In this document: piece after piece, positions 1 to 5,685 of the stretch
Layout: each line of letters starts with the position of its first letter
How positions within the stretch are numbered: the first letter of the stretch is position 1
DNA from: Nitrospinaceae bacterium
GTDB lineage: Bacteria > Nitrospinota > Nitrospinia > Nitrospinales > VA-1
Length of the DNA stretch: 6,227 nucleotides
Direction: 5' to 3'
Assembly (NCBI GenBank): GCA_029937635.1
Contig: JAPYPM010000135.1
Span: 1 to 6,227, forward strand
Position numbers and translations under genes: made by a program
The notes under the pieces: model-generated
The model's database searches: none
What the model saw: the letters and a program-made list of their open reading frames with translations, nothing else
Told to the model about the DNA's origin: nothing

Positions 1-667
1 GTACAACGCTCTGATTACGAAAGTCATCTCCCAAAGCATTTACGCTGGCCTTTGCCGCATCTTCAACATGAATGTATTCACGAAAAGCATCAGAACTACC
101 ATGATAGCGGACGACACCCGTTTCTAGCGCATTGCTTACAATACGGAAAAGGCCATTAGTACTGTCAGCCCGAGGTCCGTATAAAGAACCATAGCGAAGA
201 ATGGTATAATCTAGGTTATAAACATTTTGGAACTCTTCTATATAATTCTCTGCAGCTTGCTTACTGCAACGATAGAAACTACCTTCCCGACTATAGACAT
301 AAACTGAACTGGCAAACACGAAACGCTTGACGGCGTTAACACGGCAAGCTTCAAGCACCTGAACATTGCCCAAAATATTAATTTCGACAGTTTCGACCGC
401 TTTGTTCCTAGCTTTATCAAGATCAGACAAAGCGGCAAAATTATAAACCACTTCAGAACCAGCAATAGCTTTGTTTAAGAGATCGTGGTTGAGCAAATCC
501 CCAATAATAATTTCTTGATCTTTTCTTTTCCACGGTGAACCTTTACGATCAAAAATACGTACTTGAAAACCTTCCTCACTCAATTGGTCAGCTACATGGG
601 ATCCAATAAATCCACTACCCCCTATAACCGTTACGATACGATTTTTGCCATTTTTTATTTGTGCCAT
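1..667 (-). CDS. NAD-dependent epimerase/dehydratase (extended SDR), 3' end outside window
   Basis: The first 222 residues of an extended short-chain dehydrogenase/reductase, the class that remodels nucleotide-activated sugars for polysaccharides in the cytoplasm. Seen directly: a Rossmann glycine motif GGSGFIG at residues 16-22, an acidic residue at the end of beta-2 (D40), a NFAA segment at 76-79, Ser120/121 followed by the catalytic YxxxK (Y132, K136), LRYGSLYGPR at 157-166 and REYIHVEDAA at 196-205, all in the order expected for UDP-glucose 4-epimerase-like proteins. The ATG at 667 is the only reasonable start: an in-frame stop lies a few codons upstream and TAAGG sits 6 nt before it (674-678). 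The C-terminal substrate-binding part is beyond the left edge, so the sugar substrate cannot be inferred. The gene follows a degenerate dehydrogenase relic by 44 bases on the same strand, suggesting a former shared operon. Family assignment is secure; exact reaction is not. Confidence 0.93.
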   Translation of the reverse strand, partial: MAQIKNGKNRIVTVIGGSGFIGSHVADQLSEEGFQVRIFDRKGSPWKRKDQEIIIGDLLNHDLLNKAIAGSEVVYNFAALSDLDKARNKAVETVEINILGNVQVLEACRVNAVKRFVFASSVYVYSREGSFYRCSKQAAENYIEEFQNVYNLDYTILRYGSLYGPRADSTNGLFRIVSNALETGVVRYHGSSDAFREYIHVEDAAKASVNALGDDFRNQSVV

Positions 668-711
668 AGAAAACCTTAGCCTTATATCTCACACTCTAAC
701 TGGGGAATCTC

Positions 712-1078
712 TCACTTTAATGGATACCCTTTGAGAAAATTTATCACTTCTTCAGTTTCTTCAATTCTCATTTTAGATCGACAATCGATAGACCTTGAAC
801 CCATATGGACTGTCAAGAAAAAACGATCTATTTTGACAAACTTACCAGTGGTGGGTTCGTTTTCGAAAACATCAATAGCAGCTCCCCTAAAGATGCCCTT
901 CGGTTATCACCTCATACAGATGATCTTTATTAATGATGCCTCCGCGTGAAGTGTTAATAATGGGAGCATCCTTTTTCATTTGGAGTAATTGCCCACGTAA
1001 AATCACATTCCTGGTTAGGGGAGTTGGCGGAAGGTGTATGTTGATAACGTCTGCCTCTTTTATAAATCTGTTCCTTGA
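712..1078 (-). pseudogene. D-isomer-specific 2-hydroxyacid dehydrogenase relic (C-terminal half, frameshifted)
   Basis: On the minus strand, positions 1078-887 read FIKEADVINIHLP, then INTSRGGIINKDHL, before a TAG. The next frame (900-712) continues IFRGAAIDVFENEP, then FLTVHMGS, and ends EEVINFLKGYPLK at a TGA. Together these match the end of the NAD-binding domain and the C-terminal catalytic segment of PGDH-like 2-hydroxyacid dehydrogenases: NTSRG carries the catalytic Arg, ENEP the Glu and TVHMGS the His. Removing one G from the GGG at 896-898 joins the frames cleanly (EVITEGIFRGAAIDVF). The N-terminal half, including the GxGxxG nucleotide fold, is not recognisable upstream, and an in-frame TAA lies at 1079-1081, so even with the G corrected this is a fragment. 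It lies directly upstream of the SDR gene on the same strand. It is clearly diverged from the intact dehydrogenase at 4686-5648, so it is not a recent copy of it. Confidence 0.82.
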
Positions 1079-1185
1079 TTACCCATTTAAAGTATAATTC
1101 TTGACTCAACTGATTGCTTTGTATGATATCGTTTACTAAAGTATGAAGTTTACCAAACCCACTTATACAGCGCAATAGATGTGTG
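1079..1185 (-). other. Degenerate segment between two relics, not assigned
   Basis: This stretch lies between the radical SAM-like fragment and the dehydrogenase relic. One minus-strand frame is open across it (reading SGFGKLHTLVNDII and then helical-looking sequence), but it does not resemble the Rossmann core expected just before the dehydrogenase fragment, nor the cysteine-rich SPASM region expected after the radical SAM-like fragment. I do not recognise it. It may be a piece of a third gene, or drifted remains of either neighbour. Confidence 0.3.
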
Positions 1186-1365
1186 TCAATTCGCCGGACC
1201 CCAATTGTATGGATTATAATCTACAAAGGAAACCTGATCCACCCAATCACCCCAAAAACTTTCCATGTGGTCAATGTCATCTGAGTCTGATACTTTCACG
1301 CCGAAGACCCGAGAGGTAGTCTTGGAAAGGGCATACGGTTTTTCTCTTATTACATGAAAAGATTT
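1186..1365 (-). pseudogene. Fragment resembling a radical SAM/SPASM-domain protein
   Basis: A 59-codon minus-strand frame bounded by stops at 1366-1368 and 1186-1188 with no convincing start. It contains TSRVFGVKVSDSDDID, ESFWGDWVDQVSF and VDYNPYNW. A pattern of 'RV-x-V-x(n)-FW-x(4)-VD-x-V-x-F-x-x-YNP' is typical of the linker just after the TIM-barrel in radical SAM/SPASM proteins of surface-polysaccharide clusters. This recognition is from memory of the family, not from an alignment. Neither the CxxxCxxC cluster-binding motif nor the C-terminal SPASM cysteines are present, so it cannot be functional. Its upstream part would lie where the transferase gene now starts on the opposite strand, suggesting a deletion or rearrangement joined here. 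It is of a different type from the radical SAM gene at the right edge. Confidence 0.5.
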
Positions 1366-1418
1366 TTATTTGTCGATTAAGAAAAAGAGGAACATCAACT
1401 TTATAGATCCTTGTGCCG

Positions 1419-1424
1419 TATAAT
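1419..1424 (+). promoter_or_regulatory. Possible -10 element (TATAAT) for a near-leaderless transferase transcript
   Basis: A perfect TATAAT ends 7 nt before the ATG at 1432, so transcription would be expected to begin at about the ATG itself. No good -35 hexamer is seen 17 nt upstream (CAACTT). There is no Shine-Dalgarno sequence before that ATG, which fits a leaderless message. The region is AT-rich, so chance occurrence is quite possible. Confidence 0.25.
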
Positions 1425-1431
1425 TTGTTTT

Positions 1432-2949
1432 ATGGAATTCGAAAGCCAAAAAATTAAAAAACTCTATAAATATTTATCAAGCATGTCATGTAAGGCATAC
1501 TCCGACCCTAGATTGATTGCAAATGATATTTTGTGTAAGCAGGATTCGCATGGTCTAATTTTAGAAGCTTACCTTTCCGGAAAGATACCTAAAAAGGCGA
1601 CCTTTTCATTTGCTGTTAAAAAGGTCCTTTTATATTTCGGTAAAAACCTTATTGCTTTTTTGTTTTACCTGGTTACAGCGATAGCCCACCGTCTTTCTAA
1701 ACAGGTATTTCATTTTCCAAAAAAAGGTGGATTGCTGATCGTTGACACTTATTTTGTGGCTCAGAGGATTCTTGAGCGGGGCCAGTTTAGGGATATTTTT
1801 TTTACCGGTTTAGCTGATACGCTGACTCGAAAAAAAAGTAATTATGTTTATGTTCCTCGGTTGTTTGGCACCACGAATCCGGTAAAATGGTTTGAGGTTT
1901 TTAGGATTTTAAAAAAAAATCACGAGCCTGTTTTAACTGAGTTCCAGTTACTTGAGTTTTCTGATTATTTAGCAATAATCCAATTTATATTTTTTTATCC
2001 TTTTTCAGTTTTTCGGTTTACGAAAACTTTGGGTGCCACAGAAGAAGATGGGGTTCTGTCCAATGGTTTATGGCAAGGGTTTGACGATGTAGCATTCCAT
2101 GGTTATGTCCGTTTTCTATTAGGAAGACGCTTCTCTCTTTTAAAATCTAACAGAATAAAATGTTTGAGCTGGTATGAGAACCAAACTCTTGACAAAAATT
2201 TTTACCGGGGATTGCGCACCATTTCCAGAAGGATAGATATTATTGGGGCGCAACTTTTTGTGCGGCCTCACGGCCATCTAAACATTATTCCTGATGAAGA
2301 GGAGTCATCCTTTGATGTTATCCCCGGAAGGATTTTGGTCAACGGACAGGGGTACAGTTTTAATTCAGAGCATGCTCAGGTTGAAGTTGGCCCGTCGCTC
2401 AGAAATGCACATCTTTTTAGCGCAAATATTATTCCATCAAACGGGGATACCATTTTAGTACTTATGCCTTTTTATGAAAAGGTTGTTAGATATATTTTGA
2501 AGGTCATTGATAAGGTTGACTGGCCAATACCAGTGGAAGTCAAATTTCACCCTTCGCTAGATCGAAAATTATACGAGTACAGCTTGTCAAGACGGTTTTC
2601 TGTGACTGAAAAATCACTTCCTGAGATTTTGAAGAAAGCTCGCATGGTTGTGGGGCGAAGTAGTGGAGGTCAGTTAGAAGCAGCAGCTTTGGGAATACCG
2701 GTTATTGATGTTCTGAATCCAGGTGAGTTTAGCCATTGTTGTATGCCAGAAATGGGAAGGGGAATTCTTTGGGATCAAGCTATTAATGCCGATGACGTAG
2801 CTCGGATTGTCCACCAATTCCAGAAAATTTTACAGGAGGATCCTTCTCGCTTTAGAAAGGAAGGGGATCGAATAAGGTCTTGCTATTTTTCAGAGCCAAC
2901 TGATGAATCGATCGAGCAAATGCTGGGTTTAGAAAAAACGAAGGTTTGA
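1432..2949 (+). CDS. Putative surface-polysaccharide transferase with GT-B/CDP-glycerol-transferase-like C-terminus
   Basis: A protein of 505 residues from the ATG at 1432 (512 from a TTG at 1411; positions below count from the TTG). Neither start has a well-placed ribosome-binding site; an AGAGGA near 1385-1390 is too far upstream. The frame is closed by TAA at 1378. Visible features: a hydrophobic stretch around 71-94 that could lie in or on the membrane; a distinctive SWYENQTLDKNFYRGLR block at 253-269; KFHP at 378-381; and GRSSGGQLEAAALGIPVI at 415-432. The last two resemble the C-terminal Rossmann half of GT-B enzymes of the CDP-glycerol glycerophosphotransferase or polysialyltransferase type, where the HP and SSG segments contact the nucleotide donor. 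The N-terminal half matches nothing I can name. It is the first of three plus-strand genes. A transferase role in polysaccharide assembly is inferred; donor and acceptor are unknown. Confidence 0.75.
   Translation: MEFESQKIKKLYKYLSSMSCKAYSDPRLIANDILCKQDSHGLILEAYLSGKIPKKATFSFAVKKVLLYFGKNLIAFLFYLVTAIAHRLSKQVFHFPKKGGLLIVDTYFVAQRILERGQFRDIFFTGLADTLTRKKSNYVYVPRLFGTTNPVKWFEVFRILKKNHEPVLTEFQLLEFSDYLAIIQFIFFYPFSVFRFTKTLGATEEDGVLSNGLWQGFDDVAFHGYVRFLLGRRFSLLKSNRIKCLSWYENQTLDKNFYRGLRTISRRIDIIGAQLFVRPHGHLNIIPDEEESSFDVIPGRILVNGQGYSFNSEHAQVEVGPSLRNAHLFSANIIPSNGDTILVLMPFYEKVVRYILKVIDKVDWPIPVEVKFHPSLDRKLYEYSLSRRFSVTEKSLPEILKKARMVVGRSSGGQLEAAALGIPVIDVLNPGEFSHCCMPEMGRGILWDQAINADDVARIVHQFQKILQEDPSRFRKEGDRIRSCYFSEPTDESIEQMLGLEKTKV
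2940..2944 (+). promoter_or_regulatory. Ribosome-binding site (GAAGG) before ATG 2954
   Basis: GAAGG lies at the very end of the transferase gene and 9 nt before the ATG at 2954. That ATG frame stops at 2975-2977, but it is the best initiation signal anywhere near the aldolase gene. It therefore decides the likely original aldolase start. Confidence 0.5.
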
Positions 2950-2953
2950 TAAT

Positions 2954-3024
2954 ATGGTTATAAGAATTTTATATTAAGAGCGAGACTTGTCAGGGCTTTA
3001 AAAGTAGATAAGTCTCCGGAAACT
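2954..3024 (+). other. Probable N-terminal coding part of the aldolase, out of frame with its ATG
   Basis: From the ATG at 2954 the frame reads MVIRILY and stops at 2975-2977. One frame back, starting near ATA 2971, the sequence reads ILRARLVRALKVDKSPET and runs without a stop into the aldolase gene. This looks like a natural N-terminus for the family (an 'LRARL' opening) and carries no ATG, GTG or TTG before 3025. Adding one T to the TTTT at 2967-2970 would join the ATG to the aldolase frame as MVIRIFILRARLVRALK. So either a single-base loss or sequencing error occurred here, or translation starts at a non-canonical ATA, or the gene now starts later. Confidence 0.5.
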
Positions 3025-3819
3025 TTGGGGCGTTTGGTGATGGCGGAGATCAATCAATTGGAGCAAAAACTTGAACTCTGCTTGGTGCGGATAAAAGAAG
3101 ATTTTGGATTGCGTGCAGTGAAAGCTGAGTTTGAGGCAGAAGGCGCATCATTTCGTGATCTTTCACGCTTGAGAAAGTTGACGGCCCGCCATAATATCTT
3201 GCTTTACCTTAAGATAGGGGGAGTGGAAGCAGTTAGGGACATCAAGGATGCTTTTGAGATTGGTGTGGATGGGTTGATCGCACCGATGGTGGAAAGCCCT
3301 TTTGGGGTAATCAAATTCACCCAAGCGGTGGGATCTATATTTTCTGATCAAAAGGTTTTTAAGTCGATTAATATAGAAACTCGCAATGCGGTCGAATGTA
3401 TTGATGAAATTTTAAATGAAGCACAGGGGAAGATAGATAATATTACGATAGGTCGTACTGATCTCAGCCAATCTTATTTGAGTTCTAAAATTCAACCGGA
3501 TAGTGTATTCATTTTTGATTTAATCAGGAAATTGAGCCAAAAAGTGCATGCGTCAGGGTTAGCTTTGACCGTTGGAGGTAGTATCTCGAAAAATAGCATC
3601 GAACGATTCAAGCAAGTCAAGGACACTTTGGAAGGGAGATCTCTTGATATTGAGACGAGAAAAATCGTCTTGCCGATAGAGGGTTTTTTGAAAAGTAAGC
3701 AAGCGCTTGAGGAGGCCTTAAAATTCGAAGAATATTACATTCGCATTAAACTTGAGACCGAACAATTACTATCGAAGGCTGATCGGGACCGATTGGATAA
3801 CTTAAAATTAAGAATTTAG
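3025..3819 (+). CDS. HpcH/HpaI-type aldolase / citrate lyase family protein
   Basis: A cytoplasmic TIM-barrel lyase of the HpcH/HpaI (citrate lyase beta) superfamily, whose members form or cleave carbon-carbon bonds with pyruvate, oxaloacetate or acetyl-CoA using a divalent metal. Counting from the TTG at 3025 (264 residues): AVKAEFEAEG at 31-40, YLKIGGVEAVRD at 61-72, GVDGLIAPMVESPFG at 80-94, NIET at 116-119 with a likely metal-ligand Glu118, and TIGRTDLSQS at 141-150. The order and spacing are right for the barrel strands. The tail after about residue 225 is a charged, probably coiled helix. Starts available are TTG 3025 and ATG 3040, neither with a strong ribosome-binding site; family-like sequence continues about 18 codons further upstream, so the annotated N-terminus is probably short. 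It follows the transferase by a few bases. The substrate is unknown; a role in making a keto-acid-derived sugar is inference. Confidence 0.8.
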   Translation: MGRLVMAEINQLEQKLELCLVRIKEDFGLRAVKAEFEAEGASFRDLSRLRKLTARHNILLYLKIGGVEAVRDIKDAFEIGVDGLIAPMVESPFGVIKFTQAVGSIFSDQKVFKSINIETRNAVECIDEILNEAQGKIDNITIGRTDLSQSYLSSKIQPDSVFIFDLIRKLSQKVHASGLALTVGGSISKNSIERFKQVKDTLEGRSLDIETRKIVLPIEGFLKSKQALEEALKFEEYYIRIKLETEQLLSKADRDRLDNLKLRI

Positions 3820-3881
3820 CGAAATTTTTTAATTCTTTGATTAGCAGTTTTTAGCTATATGAATTTTTTTACCCAATCCTG

Positions 3882-4655
3882 ATGAAATCTTTATGTGTGT
3901 TTCCCGATTCTGAGAAGTTAGCTGAAGAGATAGCCCGTTCTTGGTTTGAGCAGGCAAGACAGGCTGTAAATAATGGCGGTATTTTTTCAGTAGTATTGTC
4001 GGGAGGGAGTCAGGGTCCAGCGCTATATGGAAAGTTAACCGAACCTAAATGGCGAGGTCTAATTCCTTGGGAGTCGGTTCATGTTTTTTTTACAGATGAA
4101 CGTTGTGTTTCACCAGATGATAAGGAAAGCAACTTTAATACGATTTGCGACCACCTGCTAAATCATATTTCTATTCCTGATAAAAATATTCATCGGATAA
4201 GAGGAGAGTTTGATTCTGTTGAGGAATCTTTTCGCTACGCAGAAGAAATTCAAAGTCACCTGTTATTAAGAAAAGGAAAAGCTTGTTTTTTTGACTGGGT
4301 TTTTCTTGGAGTTGGTCCCGACGGCCACACTGCCTCTCTTTTTCCAGGGCACAATTTGAAAAACTCAAATAAACTTTGCGAAACAACTCAGCATCCTAAA
4401 ACGGGACAACTTCGAATTACTATGACACCTTTAGCTATAAATAATTCGAGGCGTATTACCTATCATGCGATTGGTAAAAGAAAAGCCGAAATAGTTTTAA
4501 AGTTGGCAACAGATCCTTCAGCGGCTAAGCTTTTTCCGGCTGCACAAATTCGAGGGGAGTGGTTTCTCGATAGAGAAGCTGCTTCTAGGCTTGACCTTGA
4601 TTTTATTAATAAATTTGGCGAAAAAAGTGATTGTGCCAAAATAAACATTGATTAA
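3882..4655 (+). CDS. pgl: 6-phosphogluconolactonase (DevB/SOL type)
   Basis: Hydrolyses 6-phosphoglucono-1,5-lactone to 6-phosphogluconate, the second step of the oxidative pentose-phosphate pathway, in the cytoplasm. The 257-residue length is normal and the motifs are complete: VVLSGGSQGP at 37-46 (phosphate loop), VFFTDERCVSPDDKESNFN at 68-86, GVGPDGHTASLFPG at 143-156 with the catalytic His149, RITMTP at 178-183, GKRKAEI at 198-204 and PAAQIRGEWFLDREAA at 219-234. The GPDGHTASLFPG signature separates it from the related glucosamine-6-phosphate deaminases. The ATG at 3882 has no clear ribosome-binding site. It lies 62 bases after the aldolase, same strand, with no zwf or gnd visible, so its place in what looks like a polysaccharide cluster is unusual; those genes may lie elsewhere. 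The stop is 30 bases from the end of the convergent dehydrogenase gene. Confidence 0.95.
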   Translation: MKSLCVFPDSEKLAEEIARSWFEQARQAVNNGGIFSVVLSGGSQGPALYGKLTEPKWRGLIPWESVHVFFTDERCVSPDDKESNFNTICDHLLNHISIPDKNIHRIRGEFDSVEESFRYAEEIQSHLLLRKGKACFFDWVFLGVGPDGHTASLFPGHNLKNSNKLCETTQHPKTGQLRITMTPLAINNSRRITYHAIGKRKAEIVLKLATDPSAAKLFPAAQIRGEWFLDREAASRLDLDFINKFGEKSDCAKINID

Positions 4656-4685
4656 CGAATTGTATGAGTTTGGTCGAGTCCAGCC

Positions 4686-5648
4686 TTATATTTTATTTTT
4701 TATGGAATTTTTAAAAAATAAAACCAAATGTTGTATAGCTGCACGCCCCATGGCCTCCACTCCTTCTAGCGCATTTCCTCCGATGTGGGGGGTAACCATG
4801 AGATTCGGGAGAGAAAGGAAATCTTTATCAACAGGAGGTTCTTCTACGAACACATCTAGTGCCGCACCGCAAATATCCTCTTGCATCAAGGTTTTTTTTA
4901 GAGCTTCTTGATCCACTACTTTGCCACGGCTAGTATTTATTAAAAAGCTAGTTGGTTTCATTTTTTGCAGAAAATTTGTGTTGACCATTTGATGGGTTTG
5001 TTTTGTCAATGGGACATGCAGACTGATTATATTTGACTGCTCGAGGACTGCTTCCAAACTTACCTGCGATGCTCCTTGCTCCTGGCAGAAATTTGATTTA
5101 TCAACAATGTCGTGTACTAGTAAATTACAGCCGAAAGGTGCTAATAACTTCACAACATCAGAGCCAGTGTGACCACATCCAATGATTCCAACCGTTTTAC
5201 CTGAAAGTTGATGACCACCATCTTTTTCCCATTCTAATTTCTTCAATTTAAAACTAGAACCGAACACGTTTCGGCAAAGCCCTAGCATAAAACACAAAGT
5301 TAACTCAGAAACAGATCGTTTGTTAGTACCTCCTGTCCATCCTAAAAAGACAGCTCTATTTTTCAACGAATCCAAGTCAATATTATCAAGCCCTACACCA
5401 TATTTAGAAATTATTTTAAGCTTGGTTGTATGCTTTAATACCGAGTCATCTATAGCTTCGACTCCGACTATTGCAGCATCTGCATCACCAATAAACTCAG
5501 TAATTTTTTCTCCGAGTAACTTCTGGTGGTGATCAGTAAAAATAGAATTTGGGAAAACCCTTAGAAGTTCTTTTCTAAGAACCGCGGATTTTGAAAAGGA
5601 GCGAGATGTCACCACTACTTTTGGGCTGAAATCCCCTTCGATGGTCAT
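4686..5648 (-). CDS. D-isomer-specific 2-hydroxyacid dehydrogenase (phosphoglycerate dehydrogenase-like)
   Basis: A 320-residue NAD(P)-dependent oxidoreductase that interconverts a 2-keto acid and a D-2-hydroxy acid. All family marks are present: KYGVGLDNID at 82-91 in the catalytic domain, the nucleotide loop GIIGCGHTGSD at 154-164 (GxGxxG at 157-162), Asp180 after beta-2 suggesting preference for NAD over NADP, SLHVPLT at 209-215, INTSRGKVVD at 237-246 with catalytic Arg241, DVFVEEPP at 265-272 with Glu270, and VTPHIGG at 285-291 with His288. There is no C-terminal ACT domain, so it is the short form; SerA function is possible but a hydroxyacid made for the neighbouring pathway is equally possible. 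The ATG at 5648 is fixed by a strong AAGGGG six bases upstream (5655-5660). It follows the radical SAM gene by 37 bases on the same strand, so the two are probably cotranscribed, and it converges with pgl. Confidence 0.93.
   Translation of the reverse strand: MTIEGDFSPKVVVTSRSFSKSAVLRKELLRVFPNSIFTDHHQKLLGEKITEFIGDADAAIVGVEAIDDSVLKHTTKLKIISKYGVGLDNIDLDSLKNRAVFLGWTGGTNKRSVSELTLCFMLGLCRNVFGSSFKLKKLEWEKDGGHQLSGKTVGIIGCGHTGSDVVKLLAPFGCNLLVHDIVDKSNFCQEQGASQVSLEAVLEQSNIISLHVPLTKQTHQMVNTNFLQKMKPTSFLINTSRGKVVDQEALKKTLMQEDICGAALDVFVEEPPVDKDFLSLPNLMVTPHIGGNALEGVEAMGRAAIQHLVLFFKNSIKNKI
4691..4723. repeat. Perfect 12-bp AT-rich inverted repeat at the convergent gene junction
   Basis: TTTTATTTTTTA at 4691-4702 is exactly the reverse complement of TAAAAAATAAAA at 4712-4723, with a 9-base spacer. 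It lies inside the last dozen codons of the minus-strand dehydrogenase, 36 bases beyond the pgl stop. A transcript from either side could fold it, so it may act as a weak bidirectional terminator. The stem has no G-C pairs, which is poor for an intrinsic terminator. Confidence 0.35.
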
Positions 5649-5654
5649 ATTTTA

Positions 5655-5660
5655 CCCCTT
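5655..5660 (-). promoter_or_regulatory. Ribosome-binding site (AAGGGG) of the 2-hydroxyacid dehydrogenase
   Basis: AAGGGG on the minus strand with a 6-nt spacer to the ATG at 5648. It is among the strongest Shine-Dalgarno sequences in the window and fixes the start of this gene. Confidence 0.7.
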
Positions 5661-5685
5661 AACTAATAAAATGTTTACAAGGAAA

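Noticed and set aside
238..465. Minus-strand 75-codon open frame
   Set aside because: It lies within the SDR gene in another frame, and the SDR motifs cover this region.
731..949. Plus-strand 72-codon open frame
   Set aside because: It is antisense to the dehydrogenase relic, whose family motifs are read on the minus strand, and it shows no protein-like motifs.
954..1175. Minus-strand 73-codon open frame as a gene
   Set aside because: Its downstream half overlaps the dehydrogenase relic in the wrong frame, since the real motifs (ADVINIHLP, NTSRG) are in the neighbouring frame. Only the unassigned upstream part is noted.
1370..1407. TTGTCG ... TATAGA as a promoter for the transferase
   Set aside because: The spacing is 26 bases, far outside the usual 16-18.
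3810..3837. Inverted repeat AAGAATT/AATTCTT after the aldolase as a terminator
   Set aside because: It has only seven pairs, a 14-base loop, no G-C-rich stem and no following T-run in the right place.
3859..3882. Seven-codon frame whose stop overlaps the pgl ATG by one base (possible coupling leader)
   Set aside because: There is no ribosome-binding site before its ATG and the peptide has no leader-like composition; probably chance.
4648..4911. Plus-strand open frame overlapping the end of pgl
   Set aside because: It is antisense to the C-terminal catalytic region of the intact dehydrogenase and has no recognisable features.
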